A stretch of 64,000 nucleotides of DNA from Chaetoderma sp. LZ-2023a (taxonomy: Eukaryota > Mollusca > Caudofoveata > Chaetodermatida > Chaetodermatidae), in assembly GCA_034401795.1 (NCBI GenBank), contig CM067370.1, forward strand, positions 59,994,369-60,058,368. Direction: 5' to 3'. A program made the position numbers and the translations under genes. Shown here one piece after another: positions 1 through 12,536 of the stretch (positions within the stretch are counted from its first letter, which is position 1; each line of letters begins with the position of its first letter). Below the pieces are notes generated by a model. It searched no databases. It worked only from the letters and a program-made list of their open reading frames with translations, and was not told the origin of the DNA.

Positions 1-2135
1 TATCTTCACTGGTGTTTGGTACTTGTTTATCTTCACTGGTACCTGCTACTTGTTTATCTTCACTGGTGTTTGGTACTTGTTTATCTTGACTGGTGCCTGC
101 TACTGGTTTATCTTCACTTGTGCCTGGTAGGTGTTTATCTTCACTCACACCTTCACTGGTGCCTGGCACTTGTCTATCTTCACTCACAACTTCACTGGTC
201 ACTGGCACCCATTTATCTTCACTCACAACTTCACTGGTGACTGGCATGTGTTTTTCTTCACTCACAACTTCATTGGTGCCTGGTACTTGTCTATCTGCAC
301 TCCCATCTTCACTGGTGCATGGCACTTCTCTGTCTTCACTCACACCTTCACTGGTGCCTGGTACGTGTTTATCTCCATGCACATCTTCACTATTGCCTGG
401 CAGTGGTTTATCTTCATGCACATCTTCACTGCTGCCTGGCACTGGTTTATCTGCACTCCCATCTTCACTGGCGCATGGCACTTGTTTATCTTCATGCACA
501 TCGTCACTGGTGCATGGCACTTGTTTATCTGCACTCCCATCTTCACTGGTGCATGGCACTTGTTTATCTGCACTCCCATCTTCACTGGTGCATGGCACTT
601 GTTTATCTCCATGCACATCTTCACTGGTGCATGACACTTCTCTATCTTCACTCACACCTTCACTGCTGCCTGGCACTTGTTTATCTTCACTGGTACTTGG
701 CACCTGTTTATCTTCACTCACATCTTCACTAGTACCTGGTACTTCTTTATCTTCACTGCTGACTGGTACTTGCTTATCTTCACTGATACCGGGTACTTGG
801 TCATCTTCACTCAGTTTCCCACTCAGATCTTGTAATTGTTTATCTTCACTCACATCTTCACTGGTGCCTGGTACTTGCTTATCTTCACTTACTTTCTCAC
901 TCGGATCTGGTAACTGTTTGTCTTCACTCACATGGTCACTAGTGCCTGGTACGTGTCTATCTTCACTCACTTCCTCACTGGTGACTGGTATTTGTGTATC
1001 TTCACTCACTTGCTCACTTGTGATTGGTACATGTCTATTTTCACTCACTTCCTCACTGGTGCCTGGTACTTGTTTATCTTCACTCACTTCTTCACTGGTG
1101 TCTGGTACTTGCTCATCTTCACTCATTTCCTCAATGGTGCTTGGTAATTGTCTATCATCACCCACTTCCTCACCAGTGCCTGGCACTCGTTTATCTTGAC
1201 TAACCTGCTCACTTGTGATTGGTACATGACTATTTTCACTCACATCCGCACTGGTGCCTGGTAATTGTTTATCTTCACTCACTTCCTCACTGGTGCCTGT
1301 GAATCGTTTATCTTCACTCACAACCTGAATGGTGCATAATAATGATATATCTTCACTCACATCCTCACTGGTGTCTGCTAATGGCTCGACTATATTCTCA
1401 CCCTCACTGGTGCCTGGTAATGATATGTCTTTATTCTTGCACTGACTGGTGCCTGGTAATGACATGTCTCTATCGTCACCCTTACTGGTGCCTGGGAATG
1501 ACATGTCTTTATTCTCATTGCCACGGATACCTGGTAATGGCATATTTTTATTCTCATCCTCCCTGGTGCTTGGCAATGGCATGACTTTGTCATCCTTACT
1601 GGTGCCTGGTAATGTCATATCTTTATTCGCATCCTCATCGGTGCCTAATAATGGCATGTCTTCATTCTCATTCCCACTAGTACCTGGTAATGACGTATTT
1701 TTATTCTCATTCCCATTAGTACCCAGTAAGGGTATGTGTTCAATCGTATCCTCACTGGTGCCTGATAATGGCATATCTTCACTCATATCCTCACTAGTGC
1801 CTCGTAATGGTATGTTTTTATCCTCATTCCCATTGGTGCCTGATAATGGCATGTCGTCACTCGTATACTCACTGGTGCCTTGTAATGGCATGTCTTTATT
1901 CTTAGTCTCACTGTTGCCAAGTAATGGCATATCTTTAATTTTATTCTCACTGGTGCTTGGTAATAGCATGTCTTTATTCCTAACCTTACAGGTGCCTGGT
2001 AATGGCAGGTGGGTATTCTCTTCCTCCCTGGTACCGGGTAATGGCATGTCTTTCTTCTTATCCTCACTGGTGCCTGGTAATACCAATGGCATGTCTTCTC
2101 TCTCATGCACACTATTACATGGTAGCAGGATGTCT
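1..2135 (-). repeat. In-frame coding minisatellite, 39/27 nt units (13/9 residues)
   Basis: The end of the giant exon within the window is a tandem array whose unit is 39 nt (13 residues), with 27 nt (9-residue) variants. Two subtypes share one backbone. Positions 1-1340 use PGTSEDVSEDKQV (short form PGTSEDKQV). Positions 1340-2135 use PGTSENENKDMPL-like units. All length changes are multiples of three, so the frame stays open across roughly 700 residues. The repeat is acidic with many Ser/Thr-Glu/Asp pairs, as at casein-kinase-2 sites (inference). The array is cut by the window edge. Confidence 0.9.
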
Positions 2136-5100
2136 ACATTAACATCGGTATGAGCAACACGGATACCGTAACTTTCATCACGCTCTCTATGTGTTTCTGT
2201 GTTACTGAAAATGGTCTCTGTGCCAACAAGTTCACGTAATTTTGCACCAGAGTAAGCTTCTGCATAGCTTGCATTAATTCTGTCAGTAGACTCATTACCT
2301 AGTTCATTCTGGAATACAACCTTTGTCAATTTAGGTGGTGATCCAAATTCTTTACTGTCATCATCACACTCAGATATATGTATATCAGGGAGTGAGTTAA
2401 CTATGAACCTTGCTGCATCATTAGTCAGACATTCATCTGAACACACATTCAATGGACTGTCTGCTCTAAATTGTTTATTATTTTCATTAGTCTTTTCTAG
2501 CAATGTATGTTTAGAGGTTCTAACAGTAACTGTTTCCATTTGATGCCCAAGATCAACACTTCTCAATACTTTCTTCAATTTATCCTCTTCATCTGCAGAC
2601 GTTACATCTTCAGTTTTAATAGCCTGATCTCCAACCTTAATGATATCTTCATCTAACTGTCCATCCTTTTCCCCAGAAATCTCAACACCATTCTTTTCAC
2701 CCACTCCTTCATTTGCAATGTGTTTACTCGTTACATTACATGTTACTTCTTTTGCAAGGATTGGAATTTCAGTATCTTTCGGTGACACATAGCTTGATAT
2801 GTAATCCTGTTTTATTTTGTCTGCATTACTTAGTTTCAAGTCTTCAAGAGAATTTATTACACGAGTTGATGGCGGTCCTGTAGAACTGACTGCTGTCTTA
2901 GCAACTGCTTCTAACTTTACTTCGATCTCTTCTGGATTTTGATACACAATATGAAGCAATGGTTGAGACTGAACAGATCTAGGGGAAGGTTTTTTATCAT
3001 GACTGCTAGAGACACAAATTTTAACATCATCAGACACCGCTTGCCTTTTGGTCACTATATCCGTTGCATTTATTTCGGTCTCTCCTACTAAGATATTTTC
3101 TTCATATGCATGTATCTCATCAATGGTATCCACTTTAAAGCCACCAATAGATTTGCTGAAGTCTTGCACTATATTATCTTCCAAAGTGACTTCATCAGCG
3201 CTATCGGGCTTCTTCAATCTAACAGGTTTATTATCTAAACCATCACTTTTAGCCAAGTCTAAGGACACGCCTGTATCCTTAAATATATATTTTCTATTTG
3301 GTATATTTGTTGCTTCAGGCAAAAGACATAAATTTGAATTTTCCATTGGCAATCCTGTGTTGGTCTCATTAGAAGAACCATCTACAGGTGGTGGATCTGG
3401 CATTGATATCGGTAAAGATCTGCGAGGACGCCCTCTCTTGCGCTTTGCAGGTGGTTCTGAACTAGGCGATAAACTACAGCTTCCTACCTCAGACTGCTTA
3501 GTTCCCACATCTTGTGGCAGACTTTTCCTAGGTCGTCCTCTCTTGCATCTTTGTGTGCTCGATGATTGGCTTATCTCTTTGGCAACTGGGTTGCATGCTG
3601 AATTTGTGTCATTTGTATTTAATTGATTAATTTTATATCCAGGCCTGGATAACAATCCAATATCATCTATCTCAGTAGTCGCACATGCAAGATCAGTACC
3701 TATGGCAGTTTCATCAAGGCATGGGGTTTCTGAAACTAGTAAATTGTTACAGCCCTGTTTTGTTGCATGATCAATGCTTGACCATTCACTTGCTACTGTA
3801 TTTCCGGATGTTGCTAAACTATCTATTCTGACATCTTTTTGCAGACCTTTCATAGATCGCCCACTCTTGCATTTTTGTTTGTTCAATGATTGGCATGGGT
3901 CACTGACTACAGAATCACTTAACTGTTCTGTTTTAATATCGCTGTGGCTTTCCTTATCATTACCTTGTTTTATTGCATGATCAATGCTTGACCACTCACG
4001 TGCTACACCATTTCCTGGTGTCATTAAAATATCTGCTCTGACATCCTTTAGCAGACCTTTCCTGGATGGTTCACACTTGAATTTTTGTGTGCCTGATGAT
4101 TGGTTTACGTCATTGACTAATGAATCACTTAATGTTTCTGTTTTAATATCTGTCTGCCTCTCTGAATCCACATCCTGACCTTTTGTATCCAGTCGTGTAC
4201 TCAATTTAGCAATATCTGATACCTTTGAGCCATCAGGTTTTAGCTTGGGACCTCTTTTCTTCCTTCTGTGTGTCAAATCCATATACCGAAACTGTGATTC
4301 AGTAACAACTATCGAGTTCTCCACCACTTTGTGAGAATCCAACTCACGCAGTCTTAATGAGCTAATGCGCTTTAATTTAGAGTCTGAGACAAGGGTGCTT
4401 GACATATCAGATTCTTTAACTGTGGATGTATTTAAAGTTGTATCACTGGACAATAATTCTGACAAATGATCTGACAATGAGATAGAAAATGAAACTTCAT
4501 CATCTGTTACCTCAATTAGTTTATCTTGTTCTATGTCTTTCTTACGCCCATGCTTTCTACTTATTGGTGATTCAAAACTAAGCGACAAATCTTCAGAGTT
4601 TGATATATCACTATTTTGAACTAATGTTGTATTAGTATTATCTATCTGAGATTCTGTAGATGACATGTGCAATTTTTTCTTTGAGCTAGACTTCCTTCTT
4701 TCATAATCTTTATCAACTGTATTTGCAAGGTGTGATTGTAATGACTGCATCAGAGTATTAGGACTTTCAGAGTCAGAATGGAATTCATACAGCTCCAAGT
4801 TAGCTGTCCTCTGCTCTTCAGTTAAACTCACATAATTTGAAGGTTTTACTACTTTTGGTTTTATTGGTTGGGACATGGAATTTGTTAAAACAGAATCTGT
4901 TTTGGCTTCACTTGCTAAAATGTTGGCATTCAAGATTTTTTTATTAGCACGACGCCACTTGCGTCCATGGGTCTTTAGACTACATTTTTCAGACACGTTT
5001 TGATCAACATGGTGACCCTTTAGAGCCCTACTCGCAAACATTGAGGTATTGTCTATTCTAGATTCTGAAGACATCCACTTCAACTGCTTTGTTTTAGATA

Positions 5101-7531
5101 GAATAGACTGAGCTGAAACTGCATTCGCTGTCTTTGAGAATCTTTTTGCGCATTGTTTCCGTTTGACCTTCAATGTTTTCAAAGGCTGTAATGATCGAGA
5201 TGTAGTAATAGCTTGACCATCAGAGATGTCTACTGCCTCATGTTGGTAAGAAGAATCTGTCAATATTAGTGTTTTATTATTGGTTTTATGAACTGGGGTC
5301 GACTTTTCCATCTTTGGTCGCTTGGCTTTAGAAACTGAGTTATTAATACTTCCTTTTTTCCTTTTGCAAGTACCAGGCTTATTATCATAATTTTTAGGTA
5401 AGTAAGTTTGCTGTATTACTGAGGGAATTGTCACGTTTTGTTCTTTTTCAGGAGTAATCGCTCTAGGTGATGCATGTGCATACTTCTGCTCGTCTACAAC
5501 CACAGCCAATGGCGTTTCAGAAAGTTTCTGACCATCTCCACGATACATAGTGGCTCCTTTCCGCAGTCGTGTCCCTCCAATAATGTATTTGATTATATCC
5601 TTTACGCCATCATCCTGCCTAAGAGACCTAACTTCCCTGGATACAGTTTGCTTAGAAATCGCTGCAGCTGAATCAGGTAAGCAAATGTTTTCACAGATGG
5701 TTACTATGTCAGATATGTCTGCCGTTAGTGATATTGATTCCTGAGAATTAATCTGAGAGGTTTCTACACTAAGTTGCTTAGGCCATTTAACTTTTGACTG
5801 CCTTACACCTGAAGATGACCCCGATGGAAGATCAAATTGTGATGGTGCTGATTTCTTCAAATAGTCAGATGCTTTTGTTAATCGCCTGTGCTTAAAAGGC
5901 CTTCCCGGTTTTCGCTTGACTAATGATCGGGTGTGTATTGGAAGACTTTTGTTCTCGAGTTGTTTTAATGGCTGACCTGAATTTGGAACCAGGGGCTTAA
6001 ATCCCATCTGTTTCAGCTGGTTTAATGAATACCCTTGTTTTGTAAGCTTTTCAAGTCTCAAATTAGTTAATAGTTTATGTTTGAAAGGCCTTCCTCGCTT
6101 CCGTTTAAAGAATTGTTGGTCATAACTTTGTGTACATTCTTGTTTAAACTGACTTGCTTCTGAAGTGTCTTTCTCTTTTGATTCTTGAGATGATTGTCCA
6201 ACCAAACTGTGATGCTTTGAGGATTCAATCTGTGATTTCTGATCCATTCGTTCTGAAGAATATGAGCTCTTAAGACGTCTATCATGCTTTGGCTGACTTG
6301 CTGGCTGATTATGGTATGTTTTCACTATTGAGTGTGGATACTTAAAAGGCCGACCACGTTTTGGTAAATTAACTGGTGGTAAAACATCATATTTTGTCAA
6401 TCCAGAGTTATTTAGCTGGTCCGATTCAGACCCCGCTAGTTGAATATCCTGAACAGCTTTTTCTACAGACAAACGCTTTGAAACCTTTCCTTGAATTACA
6501 CTTTGGGTTTGCTGTTCTGAAACACGCTTCTTAGAAGGTTGCCCTTTATTTAACTGACCTGCTGACTGATTTAGTGGTGAAGATATACCTTTCTTCAACA
6601 TTTTAGGCACCTGTTTATGCTTAACAGACTGTTCTTTCTTCACTGTTGTCAAATTCTTGTCTGCACGTAATATCAATGTGCTTTCATGTTTTGATTGCAC
6701 ACTTGTCTCATGGTTTGAGGGATAAACATCTAACTCAACAAGGTGTATATGTTGTTTGAAGCTTTCTGGTGACTGTCGTTTTCTGAAATGTACTGGTGAC
6801 TCATCAGTCGTCATGCTTTTCTTACCTGAAAAACTAGCTTGTCCTTTCAATGATGAAGTAGTCACCTCCGAAATGTTTTTCTGCTTAAGTTTGTTTCCGG
6901 CGGGACTATTTTTAGACAGTATATTTGAAGACTTTCCACTTATTAACATCTTATTACGCTTTGGCACATCTAAAGAAATACTACGATTATAAATTTGTTT
7001 TAATGGAGATGCGTTTTTTGTTTCTACTGAACGCCTTCCTCTTTGTCTACCTCTCGAAGCAGACGTTCCTGGAAGAGTGTTTTGTCGTATCTCTAAAGTG
7101 TTTCTATGACCTAAAGAAATGCTACGTCTACTCATTCCTTTTTGGACAACATGATCTGGTGTATCTATACTGATATCATTGTCTAATGCTAAATCAAAAA
7201 TATTATCCAATCTAGCGTCATTGCCTGAATCTGAACCCTGTTTAGTCCTTGTGGAAGTTTTGTCCGGCTTCATAGTAATTAATGTATCAGAAATCCTTGC
7301 TATATTTGAAAGTCGTTCAATACTAATTCGTTTGACTTTGCCGTGTACAGTTACACAAGTAGCATCAGATTTTGGTATCTCTTTATCATTAGCTGAAGAC
7401 TTAGTTGTCATTTTCTTCCGCGGTGCTGAATAATTGCGAGCAGTTTGCATACTACTAGCGACAGCTGGTGAAACGTTTCGACTTGTGGGTTTTATCGGAT
7501 TGTTCAAAGCTGATCCTGGTTGCGTTTTTCT
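1..7531 (-). CDS. Giant internal exon of a large AT-hook protein (partial)
   Basis: Read from 7531 down to the left edge, this minus-strand frame has 2,510 codons and no stop; I checked every triplet. It starts just after TACTATTTTCAG, a good 3' splice site, and upstream the frame closes at a TAA at 7559-7561, so 7531 is an exon border rather than a start codon. The protein is rich in Ser, Lys, Asp and Glu and low in hydrophobic residues. I see no membrane segment or enzymatic domain. It has five canonical AT-hooks (core GRP flanked by K/R), several other basic patches, and a C-terminal acidic repeat region. AT-hooks bind the minor groove of AT-rich DNA, so a chromatin or transcription role is likely (inference). 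Chromatin regulators such as ASH1L or KMT2A also place AT-hooks in an oversized exon, but I cannot assign orthology. The 3' end lies outside the window. Confidence 0.93.
3419..3547 (-). other. AT-hook pair within the giant exon
   Basis: Two canonical AT-hooks are encoded here. KRKRGRPRR lies at 3419-3445 and CKRGRPRK at 3524-3547. Both have the GRP core with basic flanks that inserts into the minor groove of AT-rich DNA. Confidence 0.85.
3770..4178 (-). repeat. Duplicated 70-residue module carrying decayed AT-hooks
   Basis: Two adjacent 210-nt in-frame copies (about 3770-3979 and 3980-4178) resemble each other and, more weakly, the stretch around 3500-3630 that holds an intact AT-hook. At the equivalent place the copies read CKSGRSMKGL and FKCEPSRKGL instead of CKRGRPRKSL. 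The GRP core has been lost while the flanks remain recognisable. Confidence 0.7.
5891..6364 (-). other. Three AT-hooks within the giant exon
   Basis: Canonical AT-hooks are encoded at 5891-5917 (KRKPGRPFK), 6080-6106 (KRKRGRPFK) and 6341-6364 (PKRGRPFK). All three continue as GRPFK, so they probably arose by duplication. A fourth, looser site (RGRQRGRR, without the Pro) lies at 7031-7057. Confidence 0.85.
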
Positions 7532-7607
7532 CTGAAAATAGTAGCAAAAATACAAATATTAACCCTTTAATGACTAAATGTGTGTCAAGAAAATGACATT
7601 ATTTGCT

Positions 7608-7746
7608 ATTTGAATGTCCATTTGCAGGCCAAAAGAAGACGATTTTTTTAAATTTACCACTGAAATGACTGGTTCATTTATGGAGTCAGTCACTTCAGCG
7701 ATACATTTTCAAAAATCATCTTATTTGGTCTGAAAATGGACATTCC
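7608..7746. repeat. Fold-back element, family A
   Basis: About 140 bp forming two roughly 60 bp inverted arms: GTCCATTTGCAGGCC...ACCACTGAAATGACTGG and its near complement ending at GGTCTGAAAATGGAC. There is no coding capacity. This is the type copy of a family seen five more times in the window. Confidence 0.75.
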
Positions 7747-8371
7747 TTAAGATCACTGCATAGGTAAGTTTCGTCATGAAATGGTTAACATAAGTCATGC
7801 CAGACTTTAAGCCTTCGATCCCAAAATAAGCAGAAGGCTTTGGCCAGATTTTAAAAAGAAGAGTCAGCTGCATGCTAACCTTGGTAAGGAACCCATCAGT
7901 AGAAATCAAGGGTCTTGACACTCAGCTGCTTGGCACTTAAAGCTCTTGAGCATACACACATGACATGTATTTAATTCTAAAAGCATTTCAACTTATTTGG
8001 TCTAAATATCTGAAAATATTACAAACTGTACTGTAGACATGGGGCAATTACATTGCCAATGTAATTAATTACAATTACTTTGCAAAATGGTCAATTACAT
8101 TACAATTACTCCATTTTGTGAATGTAATTAATTATAATTACAATTATTTTGCAAAGTAATTAATTACAATTACTTTTTACCAATATATGTGTGTATGGTG
8201 TATGAATTGGTTTCTAAGCAATGGCAAGTGAGTGAATGTGTCTGTGCATGCTGAATAAATACCCAAAGAATTTTATGCAGTCATATTTTACTTTGAAATA
8301 AACCAACATCTTTATTTTTAATCAATGCATACATATATGTACTTAATGGTACCCGCAGTGGTTTTGATAAA

Positions 8372-8507
8372 TCTCCGTTTGTAGACCAATAGAAGGCTTT
8401 GTTTGAAAATTTATCAAGTCTAGAATGACTAACTCGATAACAGAGCCAGTCATTGCAGCTGTAAATTTTCAAAAATAGTCCTCTCTTGGTATGCAAATGG
8501 ATATATT
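8372..8507. repeat. Fold-back element, family A (diverged copy)
   Basis: Inverted arms of the 7608 family: GAATGACT near the left and AGCCAGTCATTGCAGCTG near the right, bounded by CGTTTGTAGACC and GCAAATGGATATATTC. Diverged and non-coding. Confidence 0.55.
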
Positions 8508-8827
8508 CTGTGAGAAAATAATCTGTCTCAGGTCTGCATGTACTCTTTCATTAACCCTTAACTTGTATCACCGATGTCAAAATTTTAAAATTTCAAATTA
8601 AATTAAAAGATGAATTGTTCATTTTTCAACAAATTTGGTGGAAGATGTTGCTGTCATAGTCTCATAGAGAGCAATATCGTTCACGATTCTTGTAGAAGAA
8701 TCTACACCAGTTTCTTTGCTATCGACATAATAAAAGAATATTGACCCAGAAGAGGCCGTTAAATGGCCGGTGGATAGTCAATCCATACCCTAGCAAATCT
8801 GGCTTGAGCAGCAGTCTTGAGCAGTCC

Positions 8828-8955
8828 ATTTGTAGGGTTAGAAGACTATTTTCTTAAATTTACCACTGGAATGACTGGCTCCCTACCCAAGCCACTCATT
8901 CCAGTGTTGAATTTTTTTTAAATAATCTTCTCTTGGCTTGCATATGGACAATCAC
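8828..8955. repeat. Fold-back element, family A
   Basis: GTCCATTTGTAGGG...CCACTGGAATGACTGG is followed by its inverted partner CCACTCATTCCAGTG...CTTGCATATGGAC. The arms are about 55 bp around a short centre. Confidence 0.7.
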
Positions 8956-9067
8956 TGAGCAGAAGATTTTCAATTGACACATCTTGAGCTTTAAAGAATT
9001 AATGTTTTATTGAAAATAGACCAGGAGGTACTAACCCTTTTCAAGGAGAAAATTCTTTAGGATGTCT

Positions 9068-11090
9068 GACATATTCAATTTAATATTTTGAAAATAATTT
9101 GACCGAGAGCGCTTACTACCTACATGTAATGCAACCAGCGACATTTAGTTAAGATTTTTTCAAAATATTCAACATAAAATTCTTACAATGTGAACAGAAT
9201 TTGTAATATCTCATCTGTAGGGTGTCTACAAAACCATCAATAAAATCAACAAAAGATTTAAATAAAATTGTGAATGGATAAAATCACACCTCTGAGGGGA
9301 TTGCTGACCACTGGTGGAGTTAACCCTATAAATAATACTCATCCCTAGTGGTAAAGTAAATATAGGCATACTAAGTTAGTATTACTATGTGAACTAAGTT
9401 CCTTAGAATAATTTGTTTGCATGTTGATTTATGTTAAACAGCTCCAATTTCTCCCCATTTTCAAAATATTGTGCAACTCCCCTCAGACATGTCAGAGTAC
9501 ATTCCAGAAATTTTGAGTTAAAGATATTAGGCTGATCTAGAAAAACACACACCATGAGGATATGAAATATTTGTACGCATTTTAAAAGCATGTTTATAAA
9601 GGACACCATGTGTCATAATACACAAGTGTCATAATTGTCGTTTTAGGAATTAAACCTTTCAATGAGATGTCTGAAAAATCAGGTTGACTATTTTGATAGC
9701 AATTTGACTGAAAGCTGTTGCTGTCTAAGGCACCTTCGATTTCCAGTAAAATTAATTTCAAATTTCAGGAGCTTTCTTAACCATTTGAACATGAAAGAGC
9801 AAATATGAAAAAGCACATGGATTTTACCAAATACCCTGTTTAATATTTTGAAACTAATTTAATTGGAATCATTTGCTTCCTAAGGCAACAATAGAGTAAG
9901 GCAGCAAATATTTCCAGTCAAATTAATGTTAATTACGCCTGAGCTCAAAGAACAAATACCATAAATCACATGTACATTCTTAATAAATATGTGTTTAATA
10001 TTTGGAAACTAATTTGACTAGAGCAGTAAGGCAGCAACAGCTTCCGCTCAAATTAATTTTACTTAACCATTTGAACCTGAAAGAGCAAATATGAAAAAGC
10101 ACATACATTCTCCCAATTATCCTGTTTAATATTTTGATGTGTTTGCTGTATGACACAGTTACTGCCTTAGATAGCAACTGCTTCCAGTCATATGTGTCAT
10201 GCAGCAAGCACTTCCAGTCAAATTAATGTTAATAAGCCTTTGAGTTTGAGCCCAAAGAATAAATACAAAAAATCACGTGCATTTTTAACAAATATTTACA
10301 TTTAATATTTTGAAACCAATTTGACTGGAGCAGAAAGGCAGCAACAACTTCCTGTCAAATTAATGTCAAAAAAATTATTTTAGTAGGTATGATATGTGAT
10401 TTGTTATACATTGTGTACCTTCCTAATGCATTGGGGTTTACTGTGAAGAATTAAGAAGAGATATTAATTTATATTGTCAGCATCAAACAGACTTTCAATT
10501 TTTGTATGTAATTGACAAAGTAATTGAAATTACCCATTACAAATTGCTAAATTTTCAAATGTAATTAAAACAATTCAATTACAATTACTTTTTTAGCTAC
10601 TCAATTACAATTACAATCAATTACTTGAAAAATGTAATTAAATTACAGCCAATTACAATTTACAATTACCCCATGTCTTCTGTACTGACTGAATATTGTA
10701 TCATAAATTCCTTCTAATAATTTATAATACGGAAACTATAACATGTCAGATTCAGAATATGCATGTACTGGCTCTGGCCAAGGTCAAGGAGTACAGGAAA
10801 CCAAAAATAATATGTATTGCCAGATTTGGCAATTACACTGATTGGAAGCTGTTGCTGCTTAAGGCAGCAACACATCTCAGTCAAATTATTTTCTAAAAAA
10901 TCAATAATGTACCTCACATGAATACTGTGATTTCATTGACTAGGGTTAACAGATATTTTGTAACTTACCAACCTACATCACATATCCCTTTCAACTGGTA
11001 GGCTAAACAAAGTACACATCATTCAATACAATGTAAGAAGGCTGAATAGTGTTAGTGCTTAACTGGGAGCTGTTGCAAGCTATGGCAGCT
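9068..11090. repeat. Cluster of about eight fold-back elements, family B
   Basis: Repeated 60-110 bp stem-loops with the pattern AATATTTTGAAACTAATTTGACTGG - AGCTGTTGCTGCC - TTAGGCAGCAACAGCT - CCAGTCAAATTAATTTC, in varied states of decay. They lie near 9068, 9683, 9842, 9998, 10125, 10310, 10828 and 11050. No open frame of interest lies between them. They look like short palindromic non-autonomous elements. Confidence 0.65.
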
Positions 11091-12287
11091 GTGAGAAACA
11101 GGTCCCGCTTAATAACTTGCAACATATTCAAGCACTTATTAAGATGAAATTGAGTTTTTGCGATACTATGATTTCAGTTGAAAGAGTTAACAATTTTTAT
11201 TTAAAAATTACTAATGGTTGTTTTCTCTGGCTTAAATAGTGAATGATAAAAAGTTTTATCAATCGGCCCACATGTTACTAGTTTTACTACGAATACTACG
11301 AATGCTATATATATACTACCACGTTATTCTTAAAATTACCGCGTAAAACATTGCTTATTTTCTTTACTGTCGGTAGTTTCCTTGCGATTCATTGTTGCTT
11401 TCTATAGTTATATTTATTAACTAATAATCTTTCAAGAAAGTATGTTACGGCTTTGGAGAACAGTACTCGAGAACACTCTCGCGCATGCGTCGATCTTGGC
11501 GACATGCCATTCTAAATCTGTCGCTTGCGCGAATCAAGTGCGATACGCCGCCGTAGCATGGCTAACTATACTGTGTCGGTCTTGATTTGGGGATGCGCTA
11601 ACAGGAGTTTAGCATTCGCGATGATATAACTGTTTCCGAGACAAACATTGTCTAAATCGACCAGAATCAGCCTAGATAAACTTGTATTTTTAAAGTTTAT
11701 CATAACGCTATCTAATGACGAGGCAATGATCAATAGCCATACCACCCCTATAGGAGAATTTAGATTTACAAGATAGTCTGTTACGAGCAATCTGTCGACG
11801 ACTGTGAATACCCCGTGATACATATTGCGAGTTTCCGACTGGTGTCCAAACTCAAAACTGAAGTCTGTAACAGTTTATTATTATACCAGAAAAAAGAAGA
11901 CGCTAACGCATGCTTGAATCGCTAGTTTTTAGAATTTTGATCTATAGAGCGCTTACTGAACTCGCGTCACCGGCGGCCATTTGTCCCATAGTGAAGGAAG
12001 GTATGAAGATATGCGCTCTATAGCTATATATGTCTATGGGCTATATCGGAAATCAGTCTCCAACGTATGCGCATCTCGCTTCCTTAGTAAATTTGCCAAG
12101 CGTTTTGCGACTTTTAGTGACTTATTAAAAATGTTTCAAAATTAAGTGAATTGACTGAATTTTACATCAAAATTATGAATCGCAGCAAATAGCTAAGCAA
12201 AGTTGTGAATGTGTAGCAACAGATACTCATTTGCATCGCATTTTGCGATGCGATACCGCTCAAAATATTCCCTGCTTACCTAACTCG
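11091..12287. other. Intronic stretch without a recognised gene
   Basis: This is unique-looking, AT-rich DNA with a somewhat CpG-richer patch near 11460-11560 that includes CGCGCATGCGTC, one base from an NRF-1 type site. It has a weak 85-codon minus frame (11566-11823) with no recognisable motif. I assign no gene. Confidence 0.5.
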
Positions 12288-12530
12288 TTATTTCACGACA
12301 GACTCAGGGTATGCAGCAAATGAAAGAAAATTATATGGCTATTCGACGGATTAAATAGCTGGTTTTCTCAATGACAAAGGTATTAGGTAGTACCTCGCTA
12401 TTGTTAGCTTGTTTATCGTAGCGCTTTGTTGCGATTAGTACTTATTCGGCAAATGCATGGCACGGCGGAATATAAATACAATGAATACATGCCTGAATCG
12501 ATTATAATTGAACTCAGGAGTCGGGTACTG
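12288..12530. repeat. Direct repeat copy 1 (about 245 bp)
   Basis: Runs from CTAACTCGTTATTTCACGAC to AACTCAGGAGTCGGGTAC and recurs at 13372-13625 with very few differences. The two copies flank the GCTCACCT element at 12537-13293. Confidence 0.8.
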
Positions 12531-12536
12531 TTAAAT

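Larger units (their letters stand above)
8036..10679. mobile_element. Possible non-autonomous element with AATTAC-rich inverted ends
   Basis: The left end reads AGACATGGGGCAATTAC, followed by about 150 bp dense in AATTAC/TAATTA. The right end is the mirror: AATTAC-rich DNA from about 10505, finishing with AATTACCCCATGTCT. The shared inverted end is AGACATGGGG(C/T)AATT. Short inverted ends starting near CA and filled with AATTAC suggest a hAT-like or similar non-autonomous transposon, but I see no clear target-site duplication and no transposase. The interior holds family-A and family-B fold-backs. It could instead be two unrelated solo ends. Confidence 0.4.

Noticed and set aside
16..2153. 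Several open frames on both strands (up to 368 codons on the plus strand) in the first 2.1 kb
   Set aside because: They are shadows of the 39-nt repeat, which opens many frames at once. Only the minus frame continuous with the giant exon extends into non-repetitive sequence.
11566..11823. 85-codon minus frame
   Set aside because: No motif, no splice context, single frame in intronic DNA; expected by chance.
11450..12010. CpG-island promoter of a separate gene
   Set aside because: A few CpGs and an NRF-1-like site occur, but no coding exon or splice donor that I could support lies on either side.
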